64,000 nucleotides of DNA. It comes from Spirodela intermedia. Lineage: Eukaryota; Streptophyta; Magnoliopsida; Alismatales; Araceae. Where the stretch lies: assembly GCA_902729315.2 (NCBI GenBank), contig LR746280.1, positions 2,786,501 through 2,850,500 on the forward strand, read 5' to 3'. A model generated the notes under the pieces. It made no database searches and was not told the DNA's origin. It was given only the letters and a program-made list of their open reading frames with translations. Position 1 is the first letter of the stretch. Each line of letters starts with the position of its first letter. A program made the position numbers and the translations under genes. Below are positions 50,871-64,000 of this stretch, one piece after another.

Positions 50871-53800
50871 ACGGATCACCGTGACACAGCCCCTTCTGGA
50901 GATTCCGTCCTGAGATGCCTTCATCTCGAATTTTACAAATTACCCGCATTATATGGTCATTATTGACAAAACCCCCCATAGAATGTGTATTTTCCCATCA
51001 CCCTCAGCTTCATTACCGTAAGGCTCTTCCGTACGCTGGATTTGACCTGGAACCCCGAACGCCAACGTCACGTATACTGCCTCGATAGTTACCCTTCCCT
51101 CCTTCGTGAAGATGATTGTACTTATACGCAGAAAAGTAATAATGCAATATTTTATATGTTATGATTTTCAAGATAATAAAAAATAATGAGTGGGTCTTCT
51201 AGAAAATTGTAATAAAAATATCTTGAATGGGAGCACCTAGAAAGAAGATACTGCTTTTGGTGCGTCGGGTGGAAAGTCTCCGTCCAAGCCCTGGGAAAGG
51301 GTAGCCCACTCTCTGTTGTTCCCCCGGAGTACCTTAAAAGCAGTATTCCCGATAATAAAATCCCACAGATATTTCTTCCAATCGGGGAACTGGTGGGCAA
51401 TACGGTGATCTCGAGAGTCTACCAGACAGCCTCGTCAAGTCCACGTAGGGAAGTCGTACCAATGAGACACGTGTCGACATTTCCGACGACCTCAGCTTTC
51501 GCCTACCCAATCAAAGTGGACCGGCCCACCACGTCTGATTTTCTAACAATACTCCCCAGTACGTTGAACCGTACGGTGGTCATGTGACGCGCTGGGCCGC
51601 CAGCGCTACGATGAGGTCATGGAGCCAAGTTGGCCCCTCCAGTGGCGGCGGGTTGGAGAGAGAATCTACCGTCCAGCTTCTGCCGCCGATTGCGACCCTC
51701 ACCGCAGCCCTTTTTGCCCTGGAGGTCTCGGCACTTTGTGATAACCTTATTTATTTTAAAAATATTCTAAATTCAGCAATTGGGTGAAGAATCGCCCACA
51801 AGAAGACATTACTGAACCTGATCCGGGTAATTATACTAAATCAAGCCCTCCCATGAGCTGACAAGTTGGGCAATGAGCTTAGCTAAACTTGGAACCCCAA
51901 GGAGAGGGATCGCCTCACATCTCTACACTTGGATCACTAGACTACTCTTTGCCACTCTGATTCCAACTAGATCGATGATTTTTTGCATACTTTTAATTTC
52001 ATTCTTTAATGCAACTAGTGCAGAACAAAAGAATATCTAAGCAGAACAACTTGAGAGGGTAGTATCTTATAAGAGTTGATTTCAAAATTTTGGTCTTGTG
52101 ATATACATAAAAAAAATATTCATTATGTCTGTAAATCCCCCTATTGCATTGAATCATTAAATTAGGAGCAAAATCCATGTAGATAAATATGCTACCCATA
52201 TTTCATTGGATATTATTACCCAAATTTTTGAAAAAAAACATATGAATGTTTAAGACGCCCTCATGATCTACAAGGAACAATTCATGGAAAGTATGCTAAC
52301 ATTTTCTTCTTGACATCATCAAATATGTCACTTTCCATGTTCTTGATTTGGATTTCGCCCATAACAGAATTCCCAATTAGGAGCTCGAATGTTTGGTTAT
52401 CAAAAAAGTCAGGACATAATTTTCTATTCAAGACATGTAATGAAACCTGTTTTGACATCTAGGAAGCAAAGGTGATGGAATGACAGCCATAACAGTTCGT
52501 GGAGAAAATTGAGTCTAAGAAATAAAAGAGGTGAGTCTAAATGAGACAGCATTGTAAGGATTAAAGGAAGATCACTATGTGCCATTGGACTCATCAAAGT
52601 CCCACTTGCTTTTTGCGTCTATTTATAGTTGAGATCCAAGTACCTTTAATGAGGGGCCCAAGATAGTAATTTAATCCTGACCTTCAAACCTAACTATTGG
52701 GTCTGGTGGTCTAGTTTGAAGGGACAGAGAGAGAGAGAGAGAGCTTGAGTGGGAACCTTACTTTTCAAAGGTGGCCATATGTTTTCTATTGGTGTAACAA
52801 TCCCAAGGACATACTTGACTAAGTTAGAATGCTTTCTAATCCACAGTAGCACTGTGGCAAGTGTCCTATCTGAGGGATGTGAAAACATAAAAATTCGAGT
52901 GTTGGCCAATGTGAGGAAGTAAGAGCTACATAATAACAAAACCTAGGTAATTTGGAATAAATCTAATATTTTTATTTGATTGATAAATAATTACATTTCA
53001 TAGATATCCCTATGATTTTGATTGTTTTTCGGACTAAATAAAAAAAATAAGCTCTCCTTTTAATAGTTCACTTCAGTACCTGAAATTTATAAGTTCCAGT
53101 ATATTCAATTAAACAAATCTGTCCAAATCTACCATCATATTTTATGACCATCCTTATAATATTACGTCAAATTTAATGTTGGTGTAGGCATATCACTAGT
53201 GTACCTATTATTCACTGAATTGTCACTCATCACATGGGTTGAGCTTGTGAGACCCTCGCCTTTAGCATGTATTTGAGGGTCACAAATCTTAATCACCCAA
53301 TTCTATTTTGAAAATAGTACATTGCTACGTAACTAAACAATGATGAAGACATTGGATTTGTCTCCAGAGTTTATTCATCATGAAAAAAATCCAGAGAATG
53401 GTCCATTTCAAAGTCTTAGTAATTCAATATTTCTCAAATCTAGTTCTATCCCACGATCCTACTTTTATAATGCACTTGTCAAAGTATTGTAAGGGCCAAC
53501 TTGTTTCTCAAAGGCAATTGCTCAATTAGTCATATCCGACATCTTGAATTTCAACTCTATGTTTCTATGATCGTTTGGTGGTATCCTTTACAAACCTAAT
53601 GAGCACTACATTGAACAGAGTTGTCATACACTTTTCCATGCAAAAGGCATCAAATCTTGTTGACGTGAACACAGGTTACAAATTACCCGATATCCATATT
53701 CTTACGTTTTTTTCACATTATAGGTAGCAAAACTTTTCTTGCTCTATTAGGAGCTCACATTGTCAATTGTGTTTGACCTGGAACCTAATTTGATCTCTAT

Positions 53801-53897
53801 GTCCATGCAGTTGCTTTATCAAATCCCCTCAACACACCAAGAGTCCTCACGTTATTCTAGCTAATAACTGTTGTACCCTTATCTACTCTGAAGTCCT
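50871..53897. other. Intergenic: GC-richer part to about 51720, then AT-rich
   Basis: Contains copy 1 of a 22-bp motif at 51584-51605 (see there). Frames at 51393-51587 and 51584-51787 sit on opposite sides of that motif and match nothing known. From 51720 the DNA is AT-rich low-copy sequence with a short GA run near 52726-52742 and no recognised gene, RNA or transposon boundary. Confidence 0.45.
51584..51605 (+). other. Recurrent GC-rich 22-bp motif, copy 1
   Basis: Starts GTGACGCG and ends GGGCCGCCAGCG. It differs from copy 2 (54725-54746) at one position. It lies in a GC-richer island upstream of the HHO-like gene. Confidence 0.6.
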
Positions 53898-53937
53898 TAC
53901 TTCTTAGGCTCTTAAGGCCTTCAGAGCCTAAGAAGTA
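53898..53937. repeat. Perfect palindrome, 14-bp arms, 12-nt spacer
   Basis: TACTTCTTAGGCTC (53898-53911) is exactly complementary to GAGCCTAAGAAGTA (53924-53937). The 12-nt spacer itself contains the palindrome AAGGCCTT. Flanks also share CTGAAG words (near 53888 and 53943). It could form a cruciform or RNA hairpin, and may be a fold-back element or an inverted-duplication junction. No downstream U-run or gene makes it a terminator. Confidence 0.8.
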
Positions 53938-54196
53938 ATATTCTGAAGGCTAAAGATAAAGAAGTCTAGAATACCGCAATCTGGAAGATTTGGTTAGATA
54001 CAACCGCACGTTGCTCTTGAGGCTGAACCATGCGAACCAAATAAAAGCTCGCCACCATAAAGGGGAGGAATAGAAGAAGAGAACAGCGGATCCGGAAAGG
54101 GAGGAAAGACGAAATGCGAAGAAGACAGAGAAGGCGGGAGCATGTGAAGGGTCTGTCGACAAAGATAGCTGAAAGCTCCGGGTTGATCTATTAGTC

Positions 54197-54232
<36 letters not shown>

Positions 54233-54900
54233 TCTCATTTTAACCATTCCCAAGGTTTTATCGGTTCAACTGGGCTTTTCTGTCCGTTCCCGTGGTGACG
54301 TTAGTTCTCTGGGAGATAAGATCGCCATGCTTACAACGCCGCGTTCTTCCCTCCTGTCGTCCAGTAAGTAAGAGGGAAAGAGGAAGAGGAGGTGGGGAAG
54401 AGAGAGGGATGGGCTTCTAGAAGAGAAAAGAGACGCGGGAGGGTAACGGGTAGGGACGGCTGGAGGAGATTCCTTCCGGTCTTGCCACGCTGTGCTTAGG
54501 CCACAAGGGGAGAGATACCCATATGCTTTAGATTATCTCAAGACTCGGTCCTGAGCCTGATCCAACCAGCCCTAGGTCGGATGTTCTGCTGGAATACTTT
54601 AGATCGTTCACTTCACCGTTTAATTGATATATTCGCCTTTAGCGTGGGACAGACTACGCCAAAAAATAGTCGGCTGCCGATGGAATGACATCGACCGGAG
54701 CGTTTTTGTTATCCCCTCCGACGTGTGACGCGCCGGGCCGCCAGCGTAGCGGCGAATCAAAAGATTCGGGATCTCGTCACCTGGGAAATCCGGACCATTC
54801 GTACCATCGGCTCATCGCATGAAGAAACGTGGTCAACTCAGGCACTGAAGTCGACTTTTTCAGATAGACTTGTTTTTGTCCAAATCCCTTAAAGAATGCC
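53938..54900. other. GC-richer island with GA microsatellite
   Basis: Holds a perfect (GA)15 at 54200-54229, a GTGACGT..GATAAGATCG block near 54294-54325 that resembles 50716-50750, and copy 2 of the 22-bp motif. The minus-strand frame at 53950-54162 (70 codons) is not recognised. The make-up resembles the HHO-like upstream region, so it could be a duplicated promoter-type segment. Confidence 0.4.
54725..54746 (+). other. Recurrent GC-rich 22-bp motif, copy 2
   Basis: Starts GTGACGCGCC and ends GGGCCGCCAGCG. It matches copy 1 at 21 of 22 and copy 3 (59658-59679) at 19 of 22 positions. Confidence 0.6.
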
Positions 54901-57900
54901 AAGTAGGCTTGATATTATCTGCGGGAAGAAATAAAAAATGATATTAGCAGAGAAGTTTGATTACAGTTCACTCCGTGTGTGAGAAGTTTACTTAGAAAAA
55001 ATAATCCCAAATTTTCCATTAAGAAGTGAGTTGATTCATGTATTTTATATCCACTAAGATTTACCTAAAGTAAGTTATTATGTAAAATTCATTTTTTAAA
55101 AAAAATTGGAATAGAATGATCGCCATAAAGAACTTAATAAGATGAGAATATAGAACGTATATTTATAATTTGTGTTGTTCGTCTCGTCCAACATAAAACT
55201 TAGAGTTCTTTGTTTAACAGAGATCGCATCTGAAAGGGCCACGATTTTCAAAAATTACACTTCTAAAAGTGTATGAAAGATTCCACTTCAGGCAATAAAC
55301 TTTGATGTATGCCAGCATGGATTAGCATCAGTAACTTGCAGGCTTATGTGAATATTGTCTGCGTATTGTAATACGACAACACGTCGCTTAGAATTGGCTT
55401 TTCACATGGAATCTCATAAGCTAGTTGGCATTTCTTCGCATAATAATCAATCATTTCCAAACAAAAGAGCGCCATGATGGAAGAAGTTTATAAATAACGA
55501 AAATATATCTAGATGCTTGAGATGATCTTGGAGTCAAATTGGGCTATAAGACTAGGAATAGAAAATCAGAAAGGAACTAAAAGTGGCCTCCATCGAAAAG
55601 GAAGAGGCTTATCCCCACGAAGGTCTCCTCCACTAGAATCTCGACAGCCCATTTTATGTAAGATCTCCATTAACGTTAATGTATCGCATTCACTGAGACA
55701 TGCTTCTTCTAGAGACTGTCAACCGTCCAAAACTCCCTCTCTGGCCAGTCTTGTAGAGTGGTTTCTGAACCCGTTCAGAAGAAACCGCTACGGGAAGAGT
55801 CGAACGGAGCGTGCTAACCGAGAGAAACAGCGGGCGAGGGAAGGAAAGGTCAGTCTCCCAGTTAGATGCGCGGAGGAGGTTATGTCCGATGTCAAATCCC
55901 TAAAGCTAAAGTATACCGCTGAGTCTGAGAACAGTATGGGTTTGCTTCCACTATATGTAAGCTGTGCTCCTGGAGTCTACTCCTGAAGATAGTGAATTGC
56001 CCTTATGGTGACCAACCTGGCAGACCATCTCGGCAGACCCTTATCTGTGTCGTGACTACCCAGCGTCTATCCAATTTGTATCACTGAACAAATTGCCTTT
56101 GATAAGGGCTGAAATTGTAACAAAGCATTACGAACTTGGGTGGGAGGAGAGGAGGGGAGAAAGGGAGGGGTGAGAGAGAGAGAGAGAGAAGATAGAGATG
56201 AAGTAGAGAGATAAAGGGGAGAGAGGATAAGAGGATGTTTGAGTACGGGGAGGAAGAGGTGGCAGAGTTAAAGGCTCAAACAGTAAATGTAAGTTGAGGA
56301 AAGGAGAGAAAGAGAGAGAGAAATGTATTGTAATTACATTATTGGAACTGCATCCTACTTGAGTCTTTTTTTATTTTCCAGTCTCTTCCATCCCTTTCTA
56401 ACAGATTACAGAGGGATTAAACTGAACCCATTCCGTCTTCAACGACTCAAGGATGCTGAGTTCTAGAGTTACAACACCATTTAACCTTCCTTCGTGGGAT
56501 GTCTTTCGTGTGTCTCCATTTCCTGATAGCTAGTGTGTACAGAAAGTTTTTATCAATCAGAGGAAAAAGATAAAGTCATATTTTAGCAATTGGTTCACAT
56601 ACATCTTGACATCATATGTGATCTAATCAAAATAAAGCGCAGGGCTAAACATCTCAAGGTTTATCTAATTTATATGGGAATTTATTAGATAGTTTGAGGA
56701 CATAGGTATATCATATGACTACATTATGTCTTACTTATCTCTCATGTCTTGGATAAGACTTTATAAACGAGTAGCTTCTCTTCAATTACTCAGCACATAC
56801 TAGGTAGTTCAACAATAATTTTTCTGTTTAATTTCATTGTGGTTATCCATTGATATCTGACACCATGAAGCGTCATAAAAAAGGTCAATAGCCTTATAGA
56901 TCTCACTTGGAGATTTAATTATCCGAAGACTAAATCACATGAAATTAAAACTTATCTCAAAATCCTTGAAATTGGTTAGTGTTCATTTATTTATTAATCT
57001 ATGATATCAGTAAACACTATCACAATTAATAGAGTTAAGAAAATGCTCGTCACATATAAGTTAGAAGTTCATTATCCTTTTAAAGATATATTCTCTAATC
57101 AGTAAGATAAATATTGGCATCATTGTCCATATTTTTCTTATCAATCTCTAGTCCTTGAATGATTTATTGATTATTTTCAGTTTTAAATTTTCCCATCACT
57201 TGATGCTCAATCGTATAAATTTTTCCAAAGGGAGTAAGATTTTTTTTATTAATTGTTGTAGAATTTTTAGCTTCTGTATATGTTCCTAATATCATTTTTA
57301 TGAAAATCATAAAAATTGACACAATATTTATAAAAGTAAAGGCCTTCACTTTTAATGATTTACTCAATTCAAATATTGCCAAGTTTATTCCTGATTTCAA
57401 GAAGTGCTTTTTGCATCATATATTGTAAGGGTTTGCTGTGTCTCTGCCACAAAGAAAGTACACATTTATAAATAAATTATATAATTGTTAAGTTTTCCTT
57501 GTTGAATTAACCTTAATGATACTATCACTCTTTGGCCACAAAGGATTCATTTCCATTTTTTTTAAAATTCTAAATAATTCACAAAAAAGACTTCTTTTAT
57601 CTCAATTAGTTTATTCCTACAACTAACCATTGGATTAATATTTTTTATTATTTCATACACCAAGGGTTATCTCATTCTTCAAATTGTTTATTATCAAGAG
57701 TATCATTTACTAAGAATAATTCAAAAAAAAATCTTACTTGGAAAAAAATAAGAAATAATGTTAATATACATTATTGAGGGTCTTTATATGCTATGATCAT
57801 TAGTGAAAAAATCCATTTTTTATTCACATATTTGAGAACTTAATTTATATGCATTCTCCTAGTTTATCCCCTCAAGATATATCATTGGATTATTTTACAG

Positions 57901-58799
57901 AAGACATGATATTTTTTAATATTTAACGTTTTTCACTTTTTTACTGGGTAAATAGCAAAAATACTACTTTTCAAGTTCTTAAGGACATCATACCTATGAA
58001 TGTTGTAGACATGTAAATCTCCACAAAATGAGGGCAGCTTTCTGATAAAAGTAACACATTGAACATTTCATTTGAGTTTGAACTCGATAGTTTTAATGCC
58101 ATCATTTTGGCTACAACATTCAGCAACTTGAGATGGGTTATATCGTTACCATTTACTCTGTCACCCGAAAAATTGTCTATCAAGAGTTGTATCAACTGAA
58201 ATAGGATATTTTCTAGCCCTGCTCAAATTTTGAGGTACTTTAGTAAATAGTATTCCAAAAAATATGGTGGCAAGGTCAATCAGATATCCTGTATAAACTT
58301 TTGTTAAGCTTCCGTGGCTACAGGTTGTAGATGAGATGTATGGAGTAGAGTGTTTAATCTCTATGATTCATGATTGTGGAAAGTACAACTCAAATTGGTG
58401 ATCCCATGTACTGAAATAATTATTAGAAGATATTTTTAGAAAACGATATGTTGAGAATTCAGCATGATCAAAAAAATAATACTACAATTATTGTTTTTAA
58501 GCCCGAATATAGCTGAATTTGGAACACATGATCCAATAACACAATAATCCAGTAGAAATTTAAAACACTGAGAAGGAGAAACACGTGGTGGAATCTCTCT
58601 CAAGGAGATCATTGACCAAGGAGTTTGCATAGCATGTTGGAACATAGATGTCTACTGGATAATGGAGACCAATCAAGCAACAAGGTAGTAGAGCACAAGA
58701 GAGACGTACCCATTTGGTCTTCTCCTTTTCTGTTTGCTCATCATTATATTAAAGAGGTATATTCATCATTGATTAAGCGGCATGGTGACGTTAATTAAT
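54901..58799. other. Intergenic, mostly AT-rich; one unassigned open frame
   Basis: An open frame of 157 codons at 55513-55986 (plus) lies in a GC-richer patch. It has a basic middle (RRNRYGKSRTERANREKQ) but no recognisable domain, and I do not call it a gene. GA-rich sequence follows at about 56138-56325. From 56500 to 58799 the DNA is AT-rich with small unassigned minus-strand frames (57164-57400, 57971-58195, 58436-58645). Confidence 0.4.
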
Positions 58800-60755
58800 G
58801 ACTTGCTATATACCGAAAATATTCATCCTATTGCGATAATCGAAATCCTTGCGTGGGTGGGTTGGCGGTCTAAGCTCAGAGCTTAGAAGATCCAATGCAG
58901 CAGTTCTACTGAAGCAATGAATCATTTTTGTAAAACGTTTTCCCTGTTTTTTAGAGAGGATGATTGGAGGATAAAGATGGGACAGCCTGTCAACGTGAAT
59001 ATATTGGAACCAAAAATGGTGAACTGCTGAAGGGGAAGATCCTGCGTCGAGAGGGAGTTGAAAGATGCTGCCTTCTTGATGGGGGGAGAGAGAGAGAGAC
59101 GAAGCGAATATGAGACATTCAGGTTGCGGCGTTGACAATGGGCAACGCTGAGAGAACGTGTTAAGAGTTAGAAGGTAACGTCTGATGCGGATTATTTATA
59201 AGATATTGTCAACGCAGGAGCTTTCCGTCCGGGCTGGCGATGATGACAGGTTCCGAAAGGTGAGACCCCAATTTCTGAACGGCCCGTTTCACACGTCTGT
59301 GCAGGTGGGAGACGAGGGGAGAGAGAGAAGGAACGGCCTTCGAGAACATTTCGATATGCGCCATAGATATTCCTTCTCAAGTATTTGTATATTTTCATCA
59401 GTATCACGTGTACTCATACTTGCGTGAAACATGGTGGTCGCCGGTCTGATGCACGGGTAGACCACTTTTAGAAGCCCACACTGCTCGCAACCATAACCTC
59501 CCCCAGGGTCGGAGTGTTCGCTATACCTCAGAATAGCAGGCGTAGTTGAGGAACACCAGATCTGATGGTTATGGCTTCAAAAAATATCTCATCTGACGAT
59601 GGGGTGTCAATTGTTCGATCCGTTCTCGATATGCCGCATCTAAACTCTTTTTTATTAGTGACGCGACGGGCCGCAAACGTAATGGAGGCTTCGACTAATC
59701 CCAGATAAATAATCTGCCGCAACGCCGAAGCCTCAAAGTTTATCTTTTTCCTCTTCGTGATAAGTTTATTTATTATTTAAATTGTAAAATATTGTCAATT
59801 GAGCTAGAACTGACCCACCCAAAATCGCCCATCTTAGTCACTAGAATATCCTGAGTCGTACCAAACAGGTGGCAATCGGCCCTAAGTGGCTGGGTCAACC
59901 CTGGTTTAATGGTGCAGTTATATGTGGATCCAACCCAGCCTAGATCTGGCTGTTCCACCATCATTATTTGGTTTCATATACAATTCCATCTTTGACGTAT
60001 AAACGGCATGCATTTGGGCTGGCCCACGTTAAGGTTGATCTAAGCTCAATAACCCTCACAAGTTCACTCAAGATAAGGGCCTACAGGAAAGGGAAAGTAA
60101 TGGTAGAAAAAGAGGAGGTTGAGAGGAAATAGCAGGATAGGCACATACACAGGGCGGGGATGGATGATGGGAGGGAATAGAAAAGAAGATGATGCTGGCA
60201 TGAGGAAGGTGAGGGACACTGTAACGAAGAACGTACTTTAAGTTCTATACAGGATGGATTTCATTCTTCAGACGAGCCTAATTTACTCTATCCTTTGGTT
60301 TGATAGCCTGACCTGAATATATGGATCTCTCGGTTTTGATTCCTTGGCCCATTGACATTCATGAGTCATATATGAGAAACATGAAAACATCACGCAACTC
60401 ATAAGTTTTGTGTTAATTGTTAAATTTACTTGGTACCCCCACATCAGCAATCATGATGATCGATTTTCATCACAGAAAATAGGACCCTTTAAACATGAAA
60501 TTTAACAGTTTAATACTTCATCATTAATTTTTCAATGAGAAAATTTTTAAAACTCAGATTTCTTGTGTGCATTTAGTTTTTCTATTAAAAATAGAAAAAA
60601 ATATGACCACAATGTATTATTGACTAGCAAAGTTTAGATATCTTGATTTCCTTTTTATAAGAGTTGCTTTTTTCTTTGATTGACTAACAAAGTTTAGATA
60701 TCTTGATTTCCTTCACCAAATAGAAACCATGTCAAGCATTTTATACCAAAAATAA
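58800..60755. other. GC-richer island then AT-rich spacer with a 34-bp direct repeat
   Basis: The island at about 58800-59760 contains a GA run (59084-59098), several unassigned frames (58806-59138 minus, 59185-59427 plus) and copy 3 of the 22-bp motif at 59658-59679. Further right, a 34-bp segment starting TTGACTAGCAAAG is repeated 60 bp later (60620-60653 and 60680-60713) with one mismatch, just before an LTR. No gene recognised. Confidence 0.4.
59658..59679 (+). other. Recurrent GC-rich 22-bp motif, copy 3
   Basis: GTGACGCGAC followed by GGGCCGC and AAACG. The three differences from copy 2 are all C or G to A. Confidence 0.5.
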
Positions 60756-62846
60756 TGTGATCATTTTTTTTAACTTGTAGAATAAATATAAGATATTTTT
60801 GTTAATTTTAGAAGTCTGAAGTAAAAATACTTAGCATAGTTTTAGATTATTTAAAAATATAAAAAAATAAAGTATAAAGATATTCTGCCCACTGGCAAAC
60901 TAGCACTCGATAGTTGACCTAGAGAGGCATTCTAGTCAAGTGGGTAGACCCAAATTAGGGGAGCCATGAGCTAGGCTCAAGTGGCAAAGAACTCGCTTTG
61001 CACACATATGCGTCACTCCGCTTCCTAGGCAACGTTCTGGTGGCCAACTAGTTTTGGGGCGAGGAGCATTTGTACACACATGCACACACAAGGGCAGACC
61101 ACCTTTTTACCTTCTCTCAAGATGATCTTGGGCATTATTTTATTTTGGGAGAAGGGATATCTGATGAGAGGTGGTAACTTTGATTTATATTCGGCTCATG
61201 CATCCATAATATTTTCAATGTGGGACTAAAGAATGTAGTGTGATCTAGTGGTATTCAGTGAGTCATGTCATCAAATGAGCTAGATCCTATAGCTAGTGAG
61301 CTGCCACGATACCAAATGAGTATAGTAATCCATCTATAGTTCCTAAATCCGACACCACTCAACATGCACATGGCCTTAAAGGATGATCCAACAACTAAGG
61401 AGTCGTTTTGTTACTAGGGACTTAAGTTCCCAGTCAATAGTGGTTCATGATAGGTTGATCCTATATCACTCAATGTGTCACGTGACTAAGCACATCTGAT
61501 CCAATTGCTCACAAAGTGTCATGATATTGGGAACTTAAGCTCTCACACATACCATTGTTAGGGATATAAATATAATAATTGATTATTATATAGTAAAATA
61601 AATATTATCGATTATCTTTAAATCCCAATGGAGTCATAAATACAACAATCTATTCTTCTCTCTTTTTGCACAATTGACATCTTGGCATGCAACAAGCTCA
61701 TTCCTTCCTCCCCTTACTACACTCATGGCTTTCGGCAAGTGGCCAGCTCTTCTCTTTTTTTCTTAGATAATGGTGACAAAATAGTTAACCCCTCTTTTGG
61801 CAGATCTCTCTAGTAAGTAGTGTAGTACTTCCTAACAACACTTCTACAACTTTTGATATGGTGTGACATGTCTAAAGGAAACTAAATTGCCACACCAATG
61901 TCTCTAGTTGCCTAGGAGGTAGACTAAACTTGAGCAACAATTTACTTCTTGTTTTGGTTATTTATTTACATACTTTCAACATTTACATTTTATAACAAAT
62001 TATTTCTATTTCATAGATGTTTTGATTCAAATGAGTAGAACTAATTCAAAACTTGATGAATAATCTTTGTTCTTATTTTGAATCCTCCAAAACTCATCTG
62101 AGATCAAGCTAAAATTATTTTCAACTTATTTTCTATTCATTTTCAATCAAATCTTGATGTATTTATATTTCTAGTATTCTACAAATAATAAGTATTTTTC
62201 TATTTTTAAATAGAAAATTACCAAGATTAAAGATTGATTAATAAGCGTTCAACTGTTAAAACAAACTAGAGACATTCACAGTTGACCTCATTTCATGTGT
62301 GTGAATTATTGAGCACACATTTGTCTAAAAATAATGGTCATTGTGAAAATAAGTTGAATGTATTTCTCTTTCTTTATTTTCATATAATCTCTCTCTCTCT
62401 CTCTCTCTCATGAGACCTTTCTTCTCTCTTCGTCTTTTATGAGATCTTTTTTTTTTCTCTCCCTTTCTCGCCTTCTCTCTTTCTCTTGTGAGACTTTTTT
62501 GTCTCTTCATCTCATGTGAGATTTATCTCCTCATCTTCCTTTCTCTCCTTTTCACAAGAGATTTCATCCCTTCTCTCTCTCATGAGAGCATTCTCTTCTC
62601 TCTTTTCCTCCCTTTCTCCACTTCCTTTTTTTATTCTTCTCACCTCACCCTTCTATTTTATTATTCTTTTTAAATATAAATAAAATATTAAAATCCCTTT
62701 ATATATAAACTAAATTAGTTTTCACAATAGATTAATCAATCTCTCTATGTTCAATCTGAAACTTATTTTTATAGTAATATTTTATTAAGTCTTAGTTGTA
62801 AAAATTATTAGATAGTGTGCATTTAAACACAATGATGTGCACATCA
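60756..62846 (+). mobile_element. LTR of family B, apparently solo
   Basis: About 2.1 kb, aligned in the same orientation with the 3' LTR at 21811-23979. Shared blocks include TTGTTAATTTTA.AAGTCT near the start, GGTAGACCCAAATT, GGAGCCATGAGCT, the TCTC-rich part (about 62385-62640) and the end GCATTTAAACACAA..GCACATCA. No primer site or gag follows, so it is probably a solo LTR. The left edge is shortened and its position approximate. No confident target-site duplication is seen. Confidence 0.75.
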
Positions 62847-64000
62847 ATAGGATAATTTAGTATTTATTGGCTTAATTGATGTTGATACTTATTTTTGTTA
62901 GGGTAACAAAAAAAAATGAGAATGATAGCTTTGAATGACCTAGGAGTCTAAGTGAACACATCTAAGAGGTGCTTCTTGGCCATTATATTAATTTAATTGC
63001 TAAAACTAAATTATCATTTTTTTAAGTTAGTTTATGGGATCTCCATAGACAATGAGATTGGTAAATATTTTTCATACCACTATTAGCATTACTAACATAT
63101 AATCTCATGTAAAAGGAAAGAAATTAACTCATAATCATAATCTCTCTCCCTCCCTCCCTTCCACCCTCTTGGTAGACACCTGGTGACCTTATCCTTAATT
63201 GTCATCCAGTATTTTGACATTGAGTTTGCTCTATGTATTATCATCTAAATGTAGTGTAGATTATATACCAAGATGGGGAATGAATTAGGTTTTACTATTT
63301 TTTCATGATTTTAAATAATTTCTAAAAATTTACCATGTAATATGTTGAAATAGTCTATTATGGGTTGAGATAGAAACTGGTGGGTCAAAACAAACTTGAT
63401 CTGAGTTGACACACAAGAACACAATAATTAACTCAACGAAGCTAAACACACCAGACTCTAACACATACAAAAAAAATGATGTATAGTGGTTTGCCCTTTC
63501 TTTTGGCTATGCCAACTTTCTAAGAGTCTCTACCCTTAGTTTTCATTATTCTCCTTTAAGGGAAATATAATTTAAGTTCATTAGCTCAACGAATTTCTTA
63601 CATGGTATATTTCATAAATGTATCACCCCATTCTAGACACCAAGACACTAGTTCGGCTTTCAACCCTCATAATTACTCTTAGGGTGACTTAATGTAGAAA
63701 ATGAAGTTCAATGTGATGCTGAAAGGATAGATTTTTAAGTGTAATAGGGGATTTTTATCCAAGGAAGCTTCGGCTTGATCTTATTTCAAAGAAATTTTCA
63801 TTTATCTTTACATGATTAATCATTAGCACTAAAATTATTAAACCAAATATGTGTGTGTATTTATAGATGAGTTAGTTTATTTTACCTCCCAACGAATCAG
63901 CTACATCATTGGATTTTTTAAAATCAGGTCTTTTTGGAGGAGCGCAGAGAGCCAGGGCAACAAAGGGAGATATGACGAAGAATGCATTTGCAGAGAGGAA
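62847..64000. other. AT-rich terminal segment, nothing recognised
   Basis: No coding frame of note, no LTR edge, no RNA gene. A short CTCCCTCCCTCCC run lies near 63144-63160. The last 100 bp are GA-rich and could be the start of another low-copy island that continues outside the window. Confidence 0.4.

Overview
The window looks like nuclear DNA of a flowering plant. It is AT-rich, it holds two intron-split genes with plant-type splice sites, and both genes belong to plant families: an organelle-targeted methionine aminopeptidase and an HRS1/HHO (NIGT1-type) GARP repressor. Most of the rest is LTR retrotransposon debris of Ty3/gypsy and Ty1/copia type, plus long GA/CT microsatellites. I cannot name the species.

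Layout. 1-3.6 kb: low-copy DNA and AT-rich spacer, no recognisable gene. 3.6-12.6 kb: two solo LTRs of one family (family A, about 1.6-1.9 kb, 5-bp target-site duplications), a SINE-like tRNA-derived head, and a decayed copia-type LTR that hosts the second solo LTR. 14.5-24.0 kb: a nearly full-length outline of a Ty3/gypsy element (family B) with 5' LTR, tRNA-Asp-type primer-binding site, decayed gag and protease, a conserved post-pol tract, polypurine tract and 3' LTR. Its reverse transcriptase, RNase H and integrase are gone, and a third family A solo LTR sits inside its protease region. 24.0-27.3 kb: decayed copia LTR pieces. 27.3-30.7 kb: a small Ty1/copia element on the minus strand with 130-bp LTRs, unusual in having three LTRs and a duplicated 3' pol segment.

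31.2-45.7 kb: a complete ten-exon MAP1B-like methionine aminopeptidase gene on the plus strand (363 codons, every exon junction in phase, all metal ligands present). 48.5-50.1 kb: a complete five-exon HHO/NIGT1-like GARP transcription factor gene on the minus strand (317 codons, all junctions in phase). The two genes converge across a 2.8-kb spacer. 50.1-60 kb: GC-richer islands alternating with AT-rich spacer. Three islands share a 22-bp motif, and one boundary carries a perfect 14-bp-arm palindrome. 60.8-62.8 kb: a further family B LTR, apparently solo. The last 1.2 kb is unassigned.

The two genes have unrelated jobs: organellar protein N-terminal processing, and nitrogen/phosphate-responsive transcriptional repression. 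Nothing suggests that they work together. I found no CRISPR array, bacterial-style operon, rRNA gene or intact tRNA gene, and no convincing previously undescribed system. The most unusual structures are the rearranged retrotransposons: a 5' LTR carrying an inverted duplication of its own 3' half, and the three-LTR copia element.
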